NCBI RefSeq assembly: GCF_031143425.1
Contig: NW_027150011.1
Span: 1 to 64,000 of the forward strand
Reading direction: 5' to 3'
From: Pleurodeles waltl
Lineage: Eukaryota > Chordata > Amphibia > Caudata > Salamandridae
Length of the DNA stretch: 64,000 nt
Position numbers and translations under genes: made by a program. Shown in pieces: positions 1 through 12,762 of this stretch (position 1 is its first letter; each line of letters begins with the position of its first letter). Under the pieces are notes generated by a model. It was given only the letters and a program-made list of their open reading frames with translations. It was not told the origin of the DNA and searched no databases.

Positions 1-118
1 CTCCTCTCAGATTCCAGAACTTTCTGCCACAGAAATGTGAGGAACATGTGTTTTTTTAGCCAAATTTTGAGCTTTGCAAAGGATTCTGGGTAACAGAACC
101 TGGTCCGAGCCACACAAG
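1..118 (+). repeat. Partial satellite monomer at left window edge
   Basis: This is the last 118 bp of a monomer, starting inside the segment ctcctctcagattccag and ending at the cacacaag boundary. It carries ttttgagctttgc where other copies have ttttgaggtttgc. The cut is the window edge, so the array extends further left. Confidence 0.98.
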
Positions 119-884
119 TCACCCCATCTTGGATTCCCCTAGGTCTCTAGTTTTCAGAAATGCACAGGTTTGGTAGGTTTCCCTAGGTGGCGGCTGAGCT
201 ACAGGCCAAAATCTACAGGTAGGCACTTTGCAAAAAACACCTCTGTTTTCCTTCAAAAAGTTGGCTGTGTCCACGTTGCGCTTTGGGGCGTTTCCTGTCG
301 TGGGCGCTAGGCCTACCCACACAAGTGAGGTATCATTTTTATCGGGAGACGTGGGGGAACGCTGGGTGGAAGGAAATTTGTGGCTCCTCTCAGATTCCAG
401 AACTTTCTGCCACAGAAATGTGAGGAACATGTGTTTTTTTAGCCAAATTTTGAGGTTTGCAAAGGATTCTGGGTAACAGAACCTGGTCCGAGCCACACAA
501 GTCACCCCATCTTAGATTCCCCTAGGTCTCTAGTTTTCAGAAATGCACAGGTTTGGTAGGTTTCCCTAGGTTTCGGCTGAGCTACAGGCCAAAATCTACA
601 GGTAGGCACTTTGCAAAAAACACCTCTGTTTTCCTTCAAAAATTTGGCTGTGTCCACGTTGCGCTTTGGGGCGTTTCCTGTCGCGGGCGCTAGGCCTACC
701 CACACAAGTGAGGTATCATTTATATCGGGAGATGTGGGGGAACGCTGGGTGGAAGGAAATTTGTGGCTCCTCTCAGATTCCAGAACTTTCTGCCACAGAA
801 ATGTGAGGAACATGTGTTTTTTTAGCCAAATTTTGAGGTTTGCAAAGGATTCTGGGTAACAGAACCTGGTCCGAGCCACACAAG

Positions 885-1268
885 TCACCCCATCTTGGAT
901 TCCCCTAGGTCTCTAGTTTTCAGAAATGCACAGGTTTGGTAGGTTTCCCTAGGTGGCGGCTGAGCTACAGGCCAAAATCTACAGGTAGGCACTTTGCAAA
1001 AAACACCTCTGTTTTCCTTCAAAAAGTTGGCTGTGTCCATGTTTGCGCTTTGGGGCGTTTCCTGTCGCGGGCGCTAGGCCTACCCACACAAGTGAGGTAT
1101 CATTTTTATCGGGAGACGTGGGGGAACGCTGGGTGGAAGGAAATTTGTGGCTCCTCTCAGATTCCAGAACTTTCTGCCACAGAAATGTGAGGAACATGTG
1201 TTTTTTTAGCCAAATTTTGAGGTTTGCAAAGGATTCTGGGTAACAGAACCTGGTCCGAGCCACACAAG
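885..1268 (+). repeat. 384 bp monomer with extra T
   Basis: One extra T gives catgtttgcgc instead of cacgttgcgc. The same insertion occurs in the monomer at 4715, so the two share descent. It breaks the usual open frames. Confidence 0.9.
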
Positions 1269-1651
1269 TCACCCCATCTTGGATTCCCCTAGGTCTCTAG
1301 TTTTCAGAAATGCACAGGTTTGGTAGGTTTCCCTAGTTGGCGGCTGAGCTACAGGCCAAAATCTACAGGTAGGCACTTTGCAAAAAACACCTCTGTTTTC
1401 CTTCAAAAATTTGGCTGTATCCACGTTGCGCTTTGGGGCGTTTCCTGTTGCGGGCGCTAGGAATACCCACACAAGTGAGGTATCATTTTTATCGGGAGAC
1501 GTGGGGGAACGCTGGGTGGAAGGAAATTTGTGGCTCCTCTCAGATTCCAGAACTTTCCGACACAGAAATGTGAGGAATATGTGTTTTTTTAGCCAAATTT
1601 TGAGGTTTGCAAAGGATTCTGGGTAACAGAACCTGGTCCGAGCCACACAAG

Positions 1652-2032
1652 TCACCCCATCTTGGATTCCCCTAGGTCTCTAGTTTTCAGTAATGCACAG
1701 GTTTGGTAGGTTTCCCTAGGTGGCGGCTGAGCTACAGGCCAAAATCTACAGGTAGGCACTTTGCAAAAAACACCTGTTTTCCTTAAAAAATTTGGCTGTG
1801 TCCACGTTGCGCTTTGGGGCGTTTCCTGTCACGGGCGCTAGGCCTACATACACAAGTGAGGTATCATTTTTATCGGGAGACGTGGAGGAACGCTGGGTGG
1901 AAGGAAATTTGTGCCTCCTCTCAGATTCCTGAACTTTCTGCCACAGAAATGTGAGGAACATGTGTTTTTTTAGCCAAATTTTGAGGTTTGCAAACGATTC
2001 TGGGTAACAGAACCTGGTCCGAGCCACACAAT
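1652..2032 (+). repeat. 381 bp monomer lacking CT
   Basis: It reads cacctgttttcc where other copies have cacctctgttttcc, a 2 bp loss. It also carries caaacgattctg near its right end, a marker found just before tatattggg-type monomers here and at 6633, 9316 and 12380. Confidence 0.9.
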
Positions 2033-3181
2033 TCACCCCATCTTGGATTCCCCTAGGTCTCTAGTTTTCAGAAATGCACAGGTTTGGTAGGTTTTCCTAG
2101 GTGGCGGCTGAGCTACATGCCAAAATCTACAGGTAGGCACTTTGCAAAAAACACCTCTGTTTTCCTTCAAAAATTTGGCTGTGTCCACGTTGCGGTTTGG
2201 GGCGTTTCCTGTCGCGGGCGCTAGGCCTACCCACACAAGTGAGGTATCATTTATATTGGGAGATGTGGGGGAACGCTGGGTGGAAGGAAATTTGTGGCTC
2301 CTCTCAGATTCCAAAACTTTCTGCCACAGAAATGTGAGGAACATGTGTTTTTTTAGCCAAATTTTGAGGTTTGCAAAGGATTCTGGGTAACAGAACCTGG
2401 TCCGAGCCACACAAGTCACCCCATCTTGGATTCCCCTAGGTCTCTAGTTTTCAGTAATGCACAGGTTTGGTAGGTTTCCCTAGGTGGCGGCTGAGCTACA
2501 GGCCAAAATCTACAGGTAGGCACTTTGCAAAAAACACCTCTGTTTTCCTTCAAAAATATGGCTGTGTCCACGTTGCGCTTTGGGGAGTTTCCTGTCGCGG
2601 GCGCTAGGCCTACCCACACAAGTGAGGTATCATTTTTATCGGGAGACGTGGGGGAACGCTGGGTGGAAGGAAATTTGTGGCTCCTCTCAGATTCCAGAAC
2701 TTTCTGCCACAGAAATGTGAGGAACATGTGTTTTTTTAGCCAAATTTTGAGGTTTGCAAAGGATTCTGGGTAACAGAACCTGGTCCGAGCCACACAAGTC
2801 ACCCCATCTTGGATTCCCCTAGGTCTCTAGTTTTCAGTAATGCACAGGTTTGGTAGGTTTCCCTAGGTGGCGGCTGAGCTACAGGCCAAAATCTACAGGT
2901 AGGCACTTTGCAAAAAACACTTCTGTTTTCTTTCAAAAATTTGGCTGTGTCCACATTGCGCTTTGGGGCGTTTCCTGTCGCGGGCGCTAGGCCTACCCAC
3001 ACAAGTGAGGTATCATTTTTATCGGGAGACGTGGGGGAACGCTGGGTGGAAGGAAATTTGTGGCTCCTCTCAGATTCCACAACTTTCCGCCACAGAAATA
3101 TGAGGAATATGTGTTTTTTTAGCCAAATTTTGAGGTTTGCAAAGGATTCTGGGTAACAGAACCTGGTCCGAGCCACACAAG

Positions 3182-3565
3182 TCACCCCATCTTGGATTCC
3201 CCTAGGTCTCTAATTTTCAGAAATACAGAGGTTTGGTAGGTTTTTCTAGGTGGCGGCTGAGCTACAGGCCAAAATCTACAGGTAGGCACTTTGCAAAAAA
3301 CACCTCTGTTTTCCATCAAAAAATTTGGCTGTGTCCACGTTGCGCTTTGGGGCGTTTCCTGTCACGGGCGCTAGGCCTACCCACACAAGTGAGGTATCAT
3401 TTTTATCGGGAGACGTGGGGGAACGCTGGGTGGAAGGAAATTTGTGGCTCCTCTCAGATTCCAGAACTTTCTGCCACAGAAATGTGAGGAACATGTGTTT
3501 TTTTAGCCAAATTTTGAGGGTTGCAAAGGATTCTGGGTAACAGAACCTGGTCCGAGCCACACAAG
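3182..3565 (+). repeat. 384 bp monomer with longer A tract
   Basis: A one-base expansion of the A tract (catcaaaaaatttgg) lengthens this copy. It shares agggttgcaaagg with the monomers at 10848 and 13912, marking a common lineage with that HOR position. Confidence 0.85.
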
Positions 3566-4714
3566 TCACCCCATCTTGGATTCCCCTAGGTCTCTAGTTT
3601 TCAGAAATGCACAGGTTTGGTAGGTTTTCCTAGGTGGCGGCTGAGCTACAGGCCAAAATCTACAGGTAGGCACTTTGCAAAAAACACCTCTGTTTTCCTT
3701 CAAAAATTTGGCTGTGTCCACGTTGCGCTTTGGGGCGTTTCCTGTCGCGGGCGCTAGGCCTACCCACACAAGTGAGGTATCATTTATATCGGGAGATGTG
3801 GGGAAACGCTGGGTGGAAGGAAATATGTGGCTCCTCTCAGATTCCAGAACTTTCTGCCACAGAAATGTGAGGAACATGTGTTTTTTTAGCCAAATTTTGA
3901 GGTTTGCAAAGGATTCTGGGTAACAGAACCTGGTCCGAGCCACACAAGTCAGCCCATCTTGGATTCCCCTAGGTCTCTAGTTTTCAGTAATGCACAGGTT
4001 TGGTAGGTTTCCCTAGGTGGCGTCTGAGCTACAGGCCAAAATCTACAGGTAGGCACTTTGCAAAAAACACCTCTGTTTTCCTTAAAAAATTTGGCTGTGT
4101 CCACGTTGCGCTTTGGGGCGTTTCCTGTCACGGGCGCTAGGCCTACCCACACAAGTGAGGTATCATTTTTATCGGGAGACGTGGGGGAACGCTGGGTGGA
4201 AGGAAATTTGTGCCTCCTCTCAGATTCCAGAAGTTTCTGCCACAGAAATGTGAGGAACATGTGTTTTTTTAGACAAATTTTGAGGTTTGCAAAGGATTCT
4301 GGGTAACAGAACCTGGTCCGAGCCACACAAGTCACCCCATCTTGGATTCCCCTAGGTCTCTAGTTTTCAGAAATGCACAGGTTTGGTAGGTTTCCCTAGG
4401 TGGCGGCTGAGCTACAGGCCAAAATCTACAGGTAGGCACTTTGCAAAAAACACCTCTGTTTTCCTTCAAAAATTTGGCTGTGTCCACGTTGCGCTTTGGG
4501 GCGTTTCCTGTCGCGGGCGCTAGGCCTACCCACACAAGTGAGGTATCATTTATATTGGGAGATGTGGGGGAACGCTGGGTGGAAGGAAATTTGTGGCTCC
4601 TCTCAGATTCCAGAACTTTCTGCCACAGAAATGTGAGGAACATGTGTTTTTTTAGCCAAATTTTGAGGTTTGCAAAGGATTCTGGGTAACAGAACCTGGT
4701 CCGAGCCACACAAG

Positions 4715-5098
4715 TCACCCCATCTTGGATTCCCCTAGGTCTCTAGTTTTCAGAAATGCACAGGTTTGGTAGGTTTCCCTAGGTGGCGGCTGAGCTACAG
4801 GACAAAATCTACAGGTAGGCACTTTGCAAAAAACACCTCTGTTTTCCTTCAAAAAGTTGGCTGTGTCCACGTTTGCGCTTTGGGGCGTTTCCTGTCGCAG
4901 GCGCTAGGCCTACCCACACAAGTGAGGTATCATTTTTATCGGGAGACGTGGGGGAACGCTGGGTGGAAGGAAATTTGTGGCTCCTCTCAGATTCCAGAAC
5001 TTTCTGCCACAGAAATGTGAGGAACATGTGTTTTTTTAGCCAAATTTTGAGGTTTGCAAAGGATTCTGGGTAACAGAACCTGGTCCGAGCCACACAAG
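4715..5098 (+). repeat. 384 bp monomer, sister of 885-1268
   Basis: It carries the same extra T (cacgtttgcgc) and is followed, as at 885, by a gctaggaataccc-type monomer. The two pairs are exactly ten monomers apart. Confidence 0.9.
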
Positions 5099-5481
5099 TC
5101 ACCCCATTTTGGATTCCCCTAGGTCTCTAGTTTTCAGAAATGCACAGGTTTGGTAGGTTTCCCTAGTTGGCGGCTGAGCTACAGGCCAAAATCTACAGGT
5201 AGGCACTTTGCAAAAAACACCTCTGTTTTCCTTCAAAAATTTGGCTGTGTCCACGTTGCGCTTTGGGGCGTTTCCTGTTGCGGGCGCTAGGAATACCCAC
5301 ACAAGTGAGGTATCATTTTTATCGGGAGACGTGGGGGAACGCTGGGTGGAAGGAAATTTGTGGCTCCTCTCAGATTCCAGAACTTTCCGACACAGAAATG
5401 TGAGGAATATGTGTTTTTTTAGCCAAATTTTGAGGTTTGCAAAGGATTCTGGGTAACAGAACCTGGTCCGAGCCACACAAG

Positions 5482-8164
5482 TCACCCCATCTTGGATTCC
5501 CCTAGGTCTCTAGTTTTCAGTAATGCACAGGTTTGGTAGGTTTCCCTAGGTGGCGGCTGAGCTACAGGCCAAAATCTACAGGTAGGCACTTTGCAAAAAA
5601 CACCTCTGTTTTCCTTAAAAAATTTGGCTGTGTCCACGTTGCTCTTTGGGGCGTTTCCTGTCACGGGCGCTAGGCCTACCCACACAAGTGAGGTATCATT
5701 TTTATCGGGAGACGTGGGGGAACGCTGGGTGGAAGGAAATTTGTGCCTCCTCTCAGATTCCAGAAGTTTCTGCCACAGAAATGTGAGGAACATGTGTTTT
5801 TTTAGCCAAATTTTGAGGTTTGCAAAGGATTCTGAATAACAGAACCTGGTCCGAGCCACACAAGTCACCCCATCTTGGATTCCCCTAGGTCTCTAGTTTT
5901 CAGAAATGCACAGGTTTGGTAGGTTTCCCTAGGTGGCGGCTGAGCTACAGGCCAAAATCTACAGGTAGGCACTTTGCAAAAAACACCTCTGTTTTCCTTC
6001 AAAAAGTTGGCTGTGTCCACGTTGCGCTTTGGGGCGTTTCCTGTCGCGGGCGCTAGGCCTACCCACACAAGTGAGGTATCATTTTTATCGGGAGACGTGG
6101 GGGAACGCTGGGTGGAAGGAAATTTGTGGCTCCTCTCAGATTCCAGAACTTTCTGCCACAGAAATGTGAGGAATATGTGTTTTTTTAGCCAAATTTTGAG
6201 GTTTGCAAAGGATTCTGGGTAACAGAACCTGGTCCGAGCCACACAAGTCACCCCATCTTGGATTCCCCTATGTCTCTAGTTTTCAGAAATGCACAGGTTT
6301 GGTAGGTTTCCCTAGTTGGCGGCTGAGCTACAGGCCAAAATCTACAGGTAGGCACTTTGCAAAAAACACCTCTGTTTTCCTTCAAAAATTTGGCTGTGTC
6401 CACGTTGCGGTTTGGGGCGTTTCCTGTCGCGGGCGCTAGGCCTACCCACACAAGTGAGGTATCATTTTTATCGGGAGACGTGGGGGAACGCTGGGTGGAA
6501 GGAAATTTGTGGCTCCTCTCAGATTCCAGAACTTTCCGCCACAGAAATGTGAGGAATATGTGTTTTTTTTTAGCCAAATTTTGAGGTTTGCAAAGGATTC
6601 TGGGTAACAGAACCTGGTCCGAGCCACACAAGTCACCCCATCTTGGATTCCCCTAGGTCTCTAGTTTTCAGAAATGCACAGGTTTGGTAGGTTTCCCTAG
6701 GTGGTGGCTGAGCTACAGGCCAAAATCTACAGGTAGGCACTTTGCAAAAAACACCTCTGTTTTCCTTCAAAAATTTGGCTGTGTCCACGTTGCGCTTTGG
6801 GGCGTTTCCTGTCGCGGGCGCTAGGCCTACCCACACAAGTGAGGTATCATTTTTATCGGGAGACGTGGGGGAACGCTGGGTGGAAGGAAATTTGTGCCTC
6901 CTCTCAGTTTCCAGAACTTTCTGCCACAGAAATGTGAGGAACATGTGTTTTTTTAGCCAAATTTTGAGGTTTGCAAACGATTCTGGGTAACAGAACCTGG
7001 TCCGAGCCACACAAGTCACCCCATCTTGGATTCCCCTAGGTCTCTAGTTTTCAGAAATGCACAGGTTTGGTAGGTTTTCCTAGGTGGCGGCTGAGCTACA
7101 TGCCAAAATCTACAGGTAGGCACTTTGCAAAAAACACCTCTGTTTTCCTTCAAAAATTTGGCTGTGTCCACGTTGCGCTTTGGGGCGTTTCCTGTCGCGG
7201 GCGCTAGGCCTACCCACACAAGTGAGGTATCATTTATATTGGGAGATGTGGGGGAACGCTGGGTGGAAGGAATTTTGTGGCTCCTCTCAGATTCCAAAAC
7301 TTTCTGCCACAGAAATGTGAGGAACATGTGTTTTTTTAGCCAAATTTTGAGGTTTGCAAAGGATTCTGGGTAACAGAACCTGGTCCGAGCCACACAAGTC
7401 ACCCCATCTTGGATTCCCCTAGGTCTCTAGTTTTCAGTAATGCACAGGTTTGGTAGGTTTCCCTAGATGGCGGCTGAGCTACAGGCCAAAATCTACAGGT
7501 AGGCACTTTGCAAAAAACACCTCTGTTTTCCTTCAAAAATTTGGCTGTGTCCACGTTGCGCTTTGGGGCGTTTCCTGTCGCGGGCGCTAGGCCTACCCAC
7601 ACAAGTGAGGTATCATTTTTATCGGGAGACGTGGGGGAACGCTGGGTGGAAGGAAATTTGTGCCTCCTCTCAGATTCCAGAACTTTCTGCCACAGAAATG
7701 TGAGGAACATGTGTTTTTTTAGCCAAATTTTGAGGTTTGCAAAGGATTCTGGGTAACAGAACCTGGTCCGAGCAACACAAGTCACCCCATCTTGGATTCC
7801 CCTAGGTCTCTAGTTTTCAGTAATGCACAGGTTTGGTAGGTTTCCCTAGGTGGCGGCTGAGCTACAGGCCAAAATCTACAGGTAGGCACTTTGCAAAAAA
7901 CACTTCTGTTTTCCTTCAAAAATTTGGCTGTGTCCACCTTGCGCTTTGGGGCGTTTCCTGTCGCGGGCGCTAGGCCTACCCACACAAGTGAGGTATCATT
8001 TTTATCGGGAGACGTGGGGGAACGCTGGGTGGAAGGAAATTTGTGCCTCCTCTCAGATTCCAGAACTTTCCGCCACAGAAATATGAGGAATATGTGTTTT
8101 TTTAGCCAAATTTTGAGGTTTGCAAAGGATTCTGGGTAACAGAACCTGGTCCGAGCCACACAAG
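5482..8164 (+). repeat. Seven-monomer HOR, copy 1
   Basis: Monomers start at 5482, 5865, 6248, 6633, 7016, 7399 and 7782. The block is 2683 bp because the third monomer is 385 bp (nine Ts instead of seven before agcc). Each monomer matches the one seven places later much better than its neighbours. Shared markers include tctgaataacag (first), the nine-T tract (third), caaacgattctg (fourth) and acatgcc with tatattggg (fifth). The two copies differ at only a few sites, such as gaatatgtg against gaacatgtg in the second monomer. Confidence 0.93.
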
Positions 8165-10847
8165 TCACCCCATCTTGGATTCCCCTAGGTCTCTAGTTTT
8201 CAGTAATGCACAGGTTTGGTAGGTTTCCCTAGGTGGCGGCTGAGCTACAGGCCAAAATCTACAGGTAGGCACTTTGCAAAAAACACCTCTGTTTTCCTTC
8301 AAAAATTTGGCTGTGTCCACGTTGCGCTTTGGGGCGTTTCCTGTCACGGGCGCTAGGCCTACCCACACAAGTGAGGTATCATTTTTATCGGGAGACGTGG
8401 GGGAACGCTGGGTGGAAGGAAATTTGTGCCTCCTCTCAGATTCCAGAAGTTTCTGCCACAGAAATGTGAGGAACATGTGTTTTTTTAGCCAAATTTTGAG
8501 GTTTGCAAAGGATTCTGAATAACAGAACCTGGTCCGAGCCACACAAGTCACCCCATCTTGGATTCCCCTAGGTCTCTAGTTTTTAGAAATGCACAGGTTT
8601 GGTAGGTTTCCCTAGGTGGCGGCTGAGCTACAGGCCAAAATCTACAGGTAGGCACTTTGCAAAAAACACCTCTGTTTTCCTTCAAAAAGTTGGCTGTGTC
8701 CACGTTGCGCTTTGGGGCGTTTCCTGTCGCGGGCGCTAGGCCTACCCACACAAGTGAGGTATCATTTTTATCGGGAGACGTGGGGGAACGCTGGGTGGAA
8801 GGAAATTTGTGGCTCCTCTCAGATTCCAGAACTTTCTGCCACAGAAATGTGAGGAACATGTGTTTTTTTAGCCAAATTTTGAGGTTTGCAAAGGATTCTG
8901 GGTAACAGAACCTGGTCCGAGCCACACAAGTCACCCCATCTTGGATTCCCCTATGTCTCTAGTTTTCAGAAATGCACAGGTTTGGTAGGTTTCCCTAGTT
9001 GGCGGCTGAGCTACAGGCCAAAATCTACAGGTAGGCACTTTGCAAAAAACACCTCTGTTTTCCTTCAAAAATTTGGCTGTGTCCACGTTGCGGTTTGGGG
9101 CGTTTCCTGTCGCGGGCGCTAGGCCTACCCACACAAGTGAGGTATCATTTTTATCGGGAGACGTGGGGGAACGCTGGGTGGAAGGAAATTTGTGGCTCCT
9201 CTCAGATTCCAGAACTTTCCGCCACAGAAATGTGAGGAATATGTGTTTTTTTTTAGCCAAATTTTGAGGTTTGCAAAGGATTCTGGGTAACAGAACCTGG
9301 TCCGAGCCACACAAGTCACCCCATCTTGGATTCCCCTAGGTCTCTAGTTTTCAGAAATGCACAGGATTGGTAGGTTTCCCTAGGTGGTGGCTGAGCTACA
9401 GGCCAAAATCTACAGGTAGGCACTTTGCAAAAAACACCTCTGTTTTCCTTCAAAAATTTGGCTGTGTCCACGTTGCGCTTTGGGGCGTTTCCTGTCGCGG
9501 GCGCTAGGCCTACCCACACAAGTGAGGTATCATTTTTATCGGGAGACGTGGGGGAACGCTGGGTGGAAGGAAATTTGTGCCTCCTCTCAGTTTCCAGAAC
9601 TTTCTGCCACAGAAATGTGAGGAACATGTGTTTTTTTAGCCAAATTTTGAGGTTTGCAAACGATTCTGGGTAACAGAACCTGGTCCGAGCCACACAAGTC
9701 ACCCCATCTTGGATTCCCCTAGGTCTCTAGTTTTCAGAAATGCACAGGTTTGGTAGGTTTTCCTAGGTGGCGGCTGAGCTACATGCCAAAATCTACAGGT
9801 AGGCACTTTCCAAAAAACACCTCTGTTTTCCTTCAAAAATTTGGCTGTGTCCACGTTGCGCTTTGGGGCGTTTCCTGTCGCGGGCGCTAGGCCTACCCAC
9901 ACAAGTGAGGTATCATTTATATTGGGAGATGTGGGGGAACGCTGGGTGGAAGGAAATTTGTGGCTCCTCTCAGATTCCAAAACTTTCTGCCACAGAAATG
10001 TGAGGAACATGTGTTTTTTTAGCCAAATTTTGAGGTTTGCAAAGGATTCTGGGTAACAGAACCTGGTCCGAGCCACACAAGTCACCCCATCTTGGATTCC
10101 CCTAGGTCTCTAGTTTTCAGTAATGCACAGGTTTGGTAGGTTTCCCTAGGTGGCGGCTGAGCTACAGGCCAAAATCTACAGGTAGGCACTTTGCAAAAAA
10201 CACCTCTGTTTTCCTTCAAAAATTTGGCTGTGTCCACGTTGCGCTTTGGGGCGTTTCCTGTCGCGGGCGCTAGGCCTACCCACACAAGTGAGGTATCATT
10301 TTTATCGGGAGACGTGGGGGAACGCTGGGTGGAAGGAAATTTGTGCCTCCTCTCAGATTCCAGAACTTTCTGCCACAGAAATGTGAGGAACATGTGTTTT
10401 TTTAGCCAAATTTTGAGGTTTGCAAAGGATTCTGGGTAACAGAACCTGGTCCGAGCAACACAAGTCACCCCATCTTGGATTCCCCTAGGTCTCTAGTTTT
10501 CAGTAATGCACAGGTTTGGTAGGTTTCCCTAGGTGGCGGCTGAGCTACAGGCCAAAATCTACAGGTAGGCACTTTGCAAAAAACACTTCTGTTTTCCTTC
10601 AAAAATTTGGCTGTGTCCACGTTGCGCTTTGGGGCGTTTCCTGTCGCGGGCGCTATGCCTACCCACACAAGTGAGGTATCATTTTTATGGGGAGACGTGG
10701 GGGAACGCTGGGTGGAAGGAAATTTGTGGCTCCTCTCAGATTCCAGAACTTTCCGCCACAGAAATATGAGGAATATGTGTTTTTTTAGCCAAATTTTGAG
10801 GTTTGCAAAGGATTCTGGGTAACAGAACCTGGTCCGAGCCACACAAG
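8165..10847 (+). repeat. Seven-monomer HOR, copy 2
   Basis: Monomers start at 8165, 8548, 8931, 9316, 9699, 10082 and 10465, in the same order and length (2683 bp) as 5482-8164. Private differences include caggattgg near 9363 and gctatgcc in the last monomer. Its last three monomers are also the first three of the eight-monomer HOR that starts at 9699, so two HOR phases overlap here. Confidence 0.93.
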
Positions 10848-12762
10848 TCACCCCATCTTGGATTCCCCTAGGTCTCTAGTTTTCAGAAATGCACAGGTTT
10901 GGTAGGTTTTTCTAGGTGGCGGCTGAGCTACAGGCGAAAATCTACAGGTAGGCACTTTGCAAAAAACACCTCTGTTTTCCTTAAAAAATTTGGCTGTGTC
11001 CACGTTGCGCTTTGGGGCGTTTCCTGTCGCGGGCGCTAGGCCTACCCACACAAGTGAGGTATCATTTTTATCGGGAGACGTGGGGGAACGCTGGGTGGAA
11101 GAAAATTTGTGGCTCCTCTCAGATTCCAGAACTTTCTGCCACAGAAATGTGAGGAACATGTGTTTTTTTAGCCTTATTTTAAGGGTTGCAAAGGATTCTG
11201 GGTAACAGAACCTGGTCCGAGCCACACAAGTCACCCCATCTTGGATTCCTCTAGGTCTCTAGTTTTCAGAAATGCACAGGTTTGGTAGGTTTTCCTAGGT
11301 GGCGGCTGAGCTACAGGCCAAAATCTACAGGTAGGCACTTTGCAAAAAACACCTCTGTTTTCCTTCAAAAATTTGGCTGTGTCCACGTTGCGCTTTGGGG
11401 CGTTTCCTGTCGCGGGCGCTAGGCCTACCCACACAAGTGAGGTATCATTTATATCGGGAGATGTGGGGAAACGCTGGGTGGAAGGAAATATGTGGCTCCT
11501 CTCAGATTCCAGAACTTTCTGCCACAGAAATGTGAGGAACATGTGTTTTTTTAGCCACATTTTGAGGTTTGCAAAGGATTCTGGGTAACAGAACCTGGTC
11601 CGAGCCACACAAGTCACCCCATCTTGGATTCCCCTAGGTCTCTAGTTTTCAGTAATGCACAGGTTTGGTAGGTTTCCCTAGGTGGCGGCTGAGCTACAGG
11701 CCAAAATCTACAGGTAGGCACTTTGCAAAAAACACCTCTGTTTTCCTTCAAAAATTTGGCTGCGTCCACATTGCGCTTTGGGGAGTTTCCTGTCGCGGGC
11801 GCTAGGCCTACCCACACAAGTGAGGTATCATTTTTATCGGGAGACGTGGGGGAACGCTGGGTGGAAGGAAATTTGTGGCTCCTCTCAGATTCCAGAACTT
11901 TCTGCCACAGAAATGTGAGGAACATGTGTTTTTTTAGCCCAATTTTGAGGTTTGCAAAGGATTCTGGGTAACAGAACCTGGTCCGAGCCACACAAGCCAC
12001 CCCATCTTGGATTCCCCTAGGTCTCTAGTTTTCAGAAATGCACAGGTTTGGTAGGTTTCCCTAGTTGGCGGCTGAGCTACAGGCCAAAATCTACAGGTAG
12101 GCACTTTGCAAAAAACACCTCTGTTTTCCTTCAAAAATTTGGCTGTGTCCACGTTGCGCTTTGGGGCGTTTCCTGTTGCGGGCGCTAAGCCTACCCACAC
12201 AAGTGAGGTATCATTTTTATCGGGAGACATGGGGGAACGCTGGATGGAAGGAAATTTGTGGCTCCTCTCAGATTCCAGAACTTTCCGCCACAGAAATGTG
12301 AGGAATATGTGTTTTTTTAGCCAAATTTTGAGGTTTGCAAAGGATTCTGGGTAACAGAACCTGGTCCGAGCCACACAAGTCACCCCATCTTGGATTCCCC
12401 TAGGTCTCTAGTTTTCAGAAATGCACAGGTTTGGTAGGTTTCCCTAGGTGGCGGCTGAGCTACAGGCCAAAATCTACAGGTAGGCACTATGCAAAAAACA
12501 CCTCTGTTTTCCTTAAACAATTTGGCTGTGTCCACGTTGCGCTTTGGGGCGTTTCCTGTCACGGGCGCTAGGCCTACCCACACAAGTGAGGTATCATTTT
12601 TATCGGGAGACGTGGGGGAACGCTGGGTGGAAGGAAATTTGTGGCTCCTCTCAGATTCCAGAACTTTCTGCCACAGAAATGTGAGGAACATGTGTTTTTT
12701 TAGCCAAATTTTGAGGTTTGCAAACGATTCTGGGTAACAGAACCTGGTCCGAGCCACACAAG
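9699..12762 (+). repeat. Eight-monomer HOR, copy 1
   Basis: Monomers start at 9699, 10082, 10465, 10848, 11231, 11614, 11997 and 12380; total 3064 bp, exactly eight times 383. Landmarks shared with the next copy are tatattggg (first), gagcaacacaag (second), gctatgcc (third), agccttattttaagg (fourth), agccacattttg (fifth), ggctgcgtccac (sixth), gctaagcc with ctggatgg (seventh) and cttaaacaat with ggcactatgc (eighth). Confidence 0.94.
12380..12762 (+). repeat. Chimeric monomer closing the eight-mer
   Basis: The left part carries ggcactatgc and cttaaacaat, otherwise seen only in the monomer at 15444. The right end carries caaacgattctg, as in the monomer at 9316 that precedes the previous tatattggg monomer. 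The partner at 15444 has caaaggattctg. A switch between about 12655 and 12725, by crossover or conversion, explains this. Confidence 0.65.

Larger units (their letters stand above)
119..5481 (+). repeat. Left mosaic domain, 14 monomers
   Basis: Monomers begin at 119, 502, 885, 1269, 1652, 2033, 2416, 2799, 3182, 3566, 3949, 4332, 4715 and 5099. Most are of different types and no complete HOR repeats inside the block. Two signals stand out. Monomers at 502, 885 and 1269 recur as 4332, 4715 and 5099, ten monomers (3830 bp) later. The run 2033-3948 has the same order of types as the run starting at 9699, so this stretch looks like an older relative of the HOR further right. Confidence 0.85.

Noticed and set aside
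119..505. Protein-coding gene on the minus strand, repeated as a gene family
   Set aside because: The first codon is GTG, the first ATG is internal and not conserved, length variants break the frame, and a plus-strand frame overlaps it. The product resembles no family I know.
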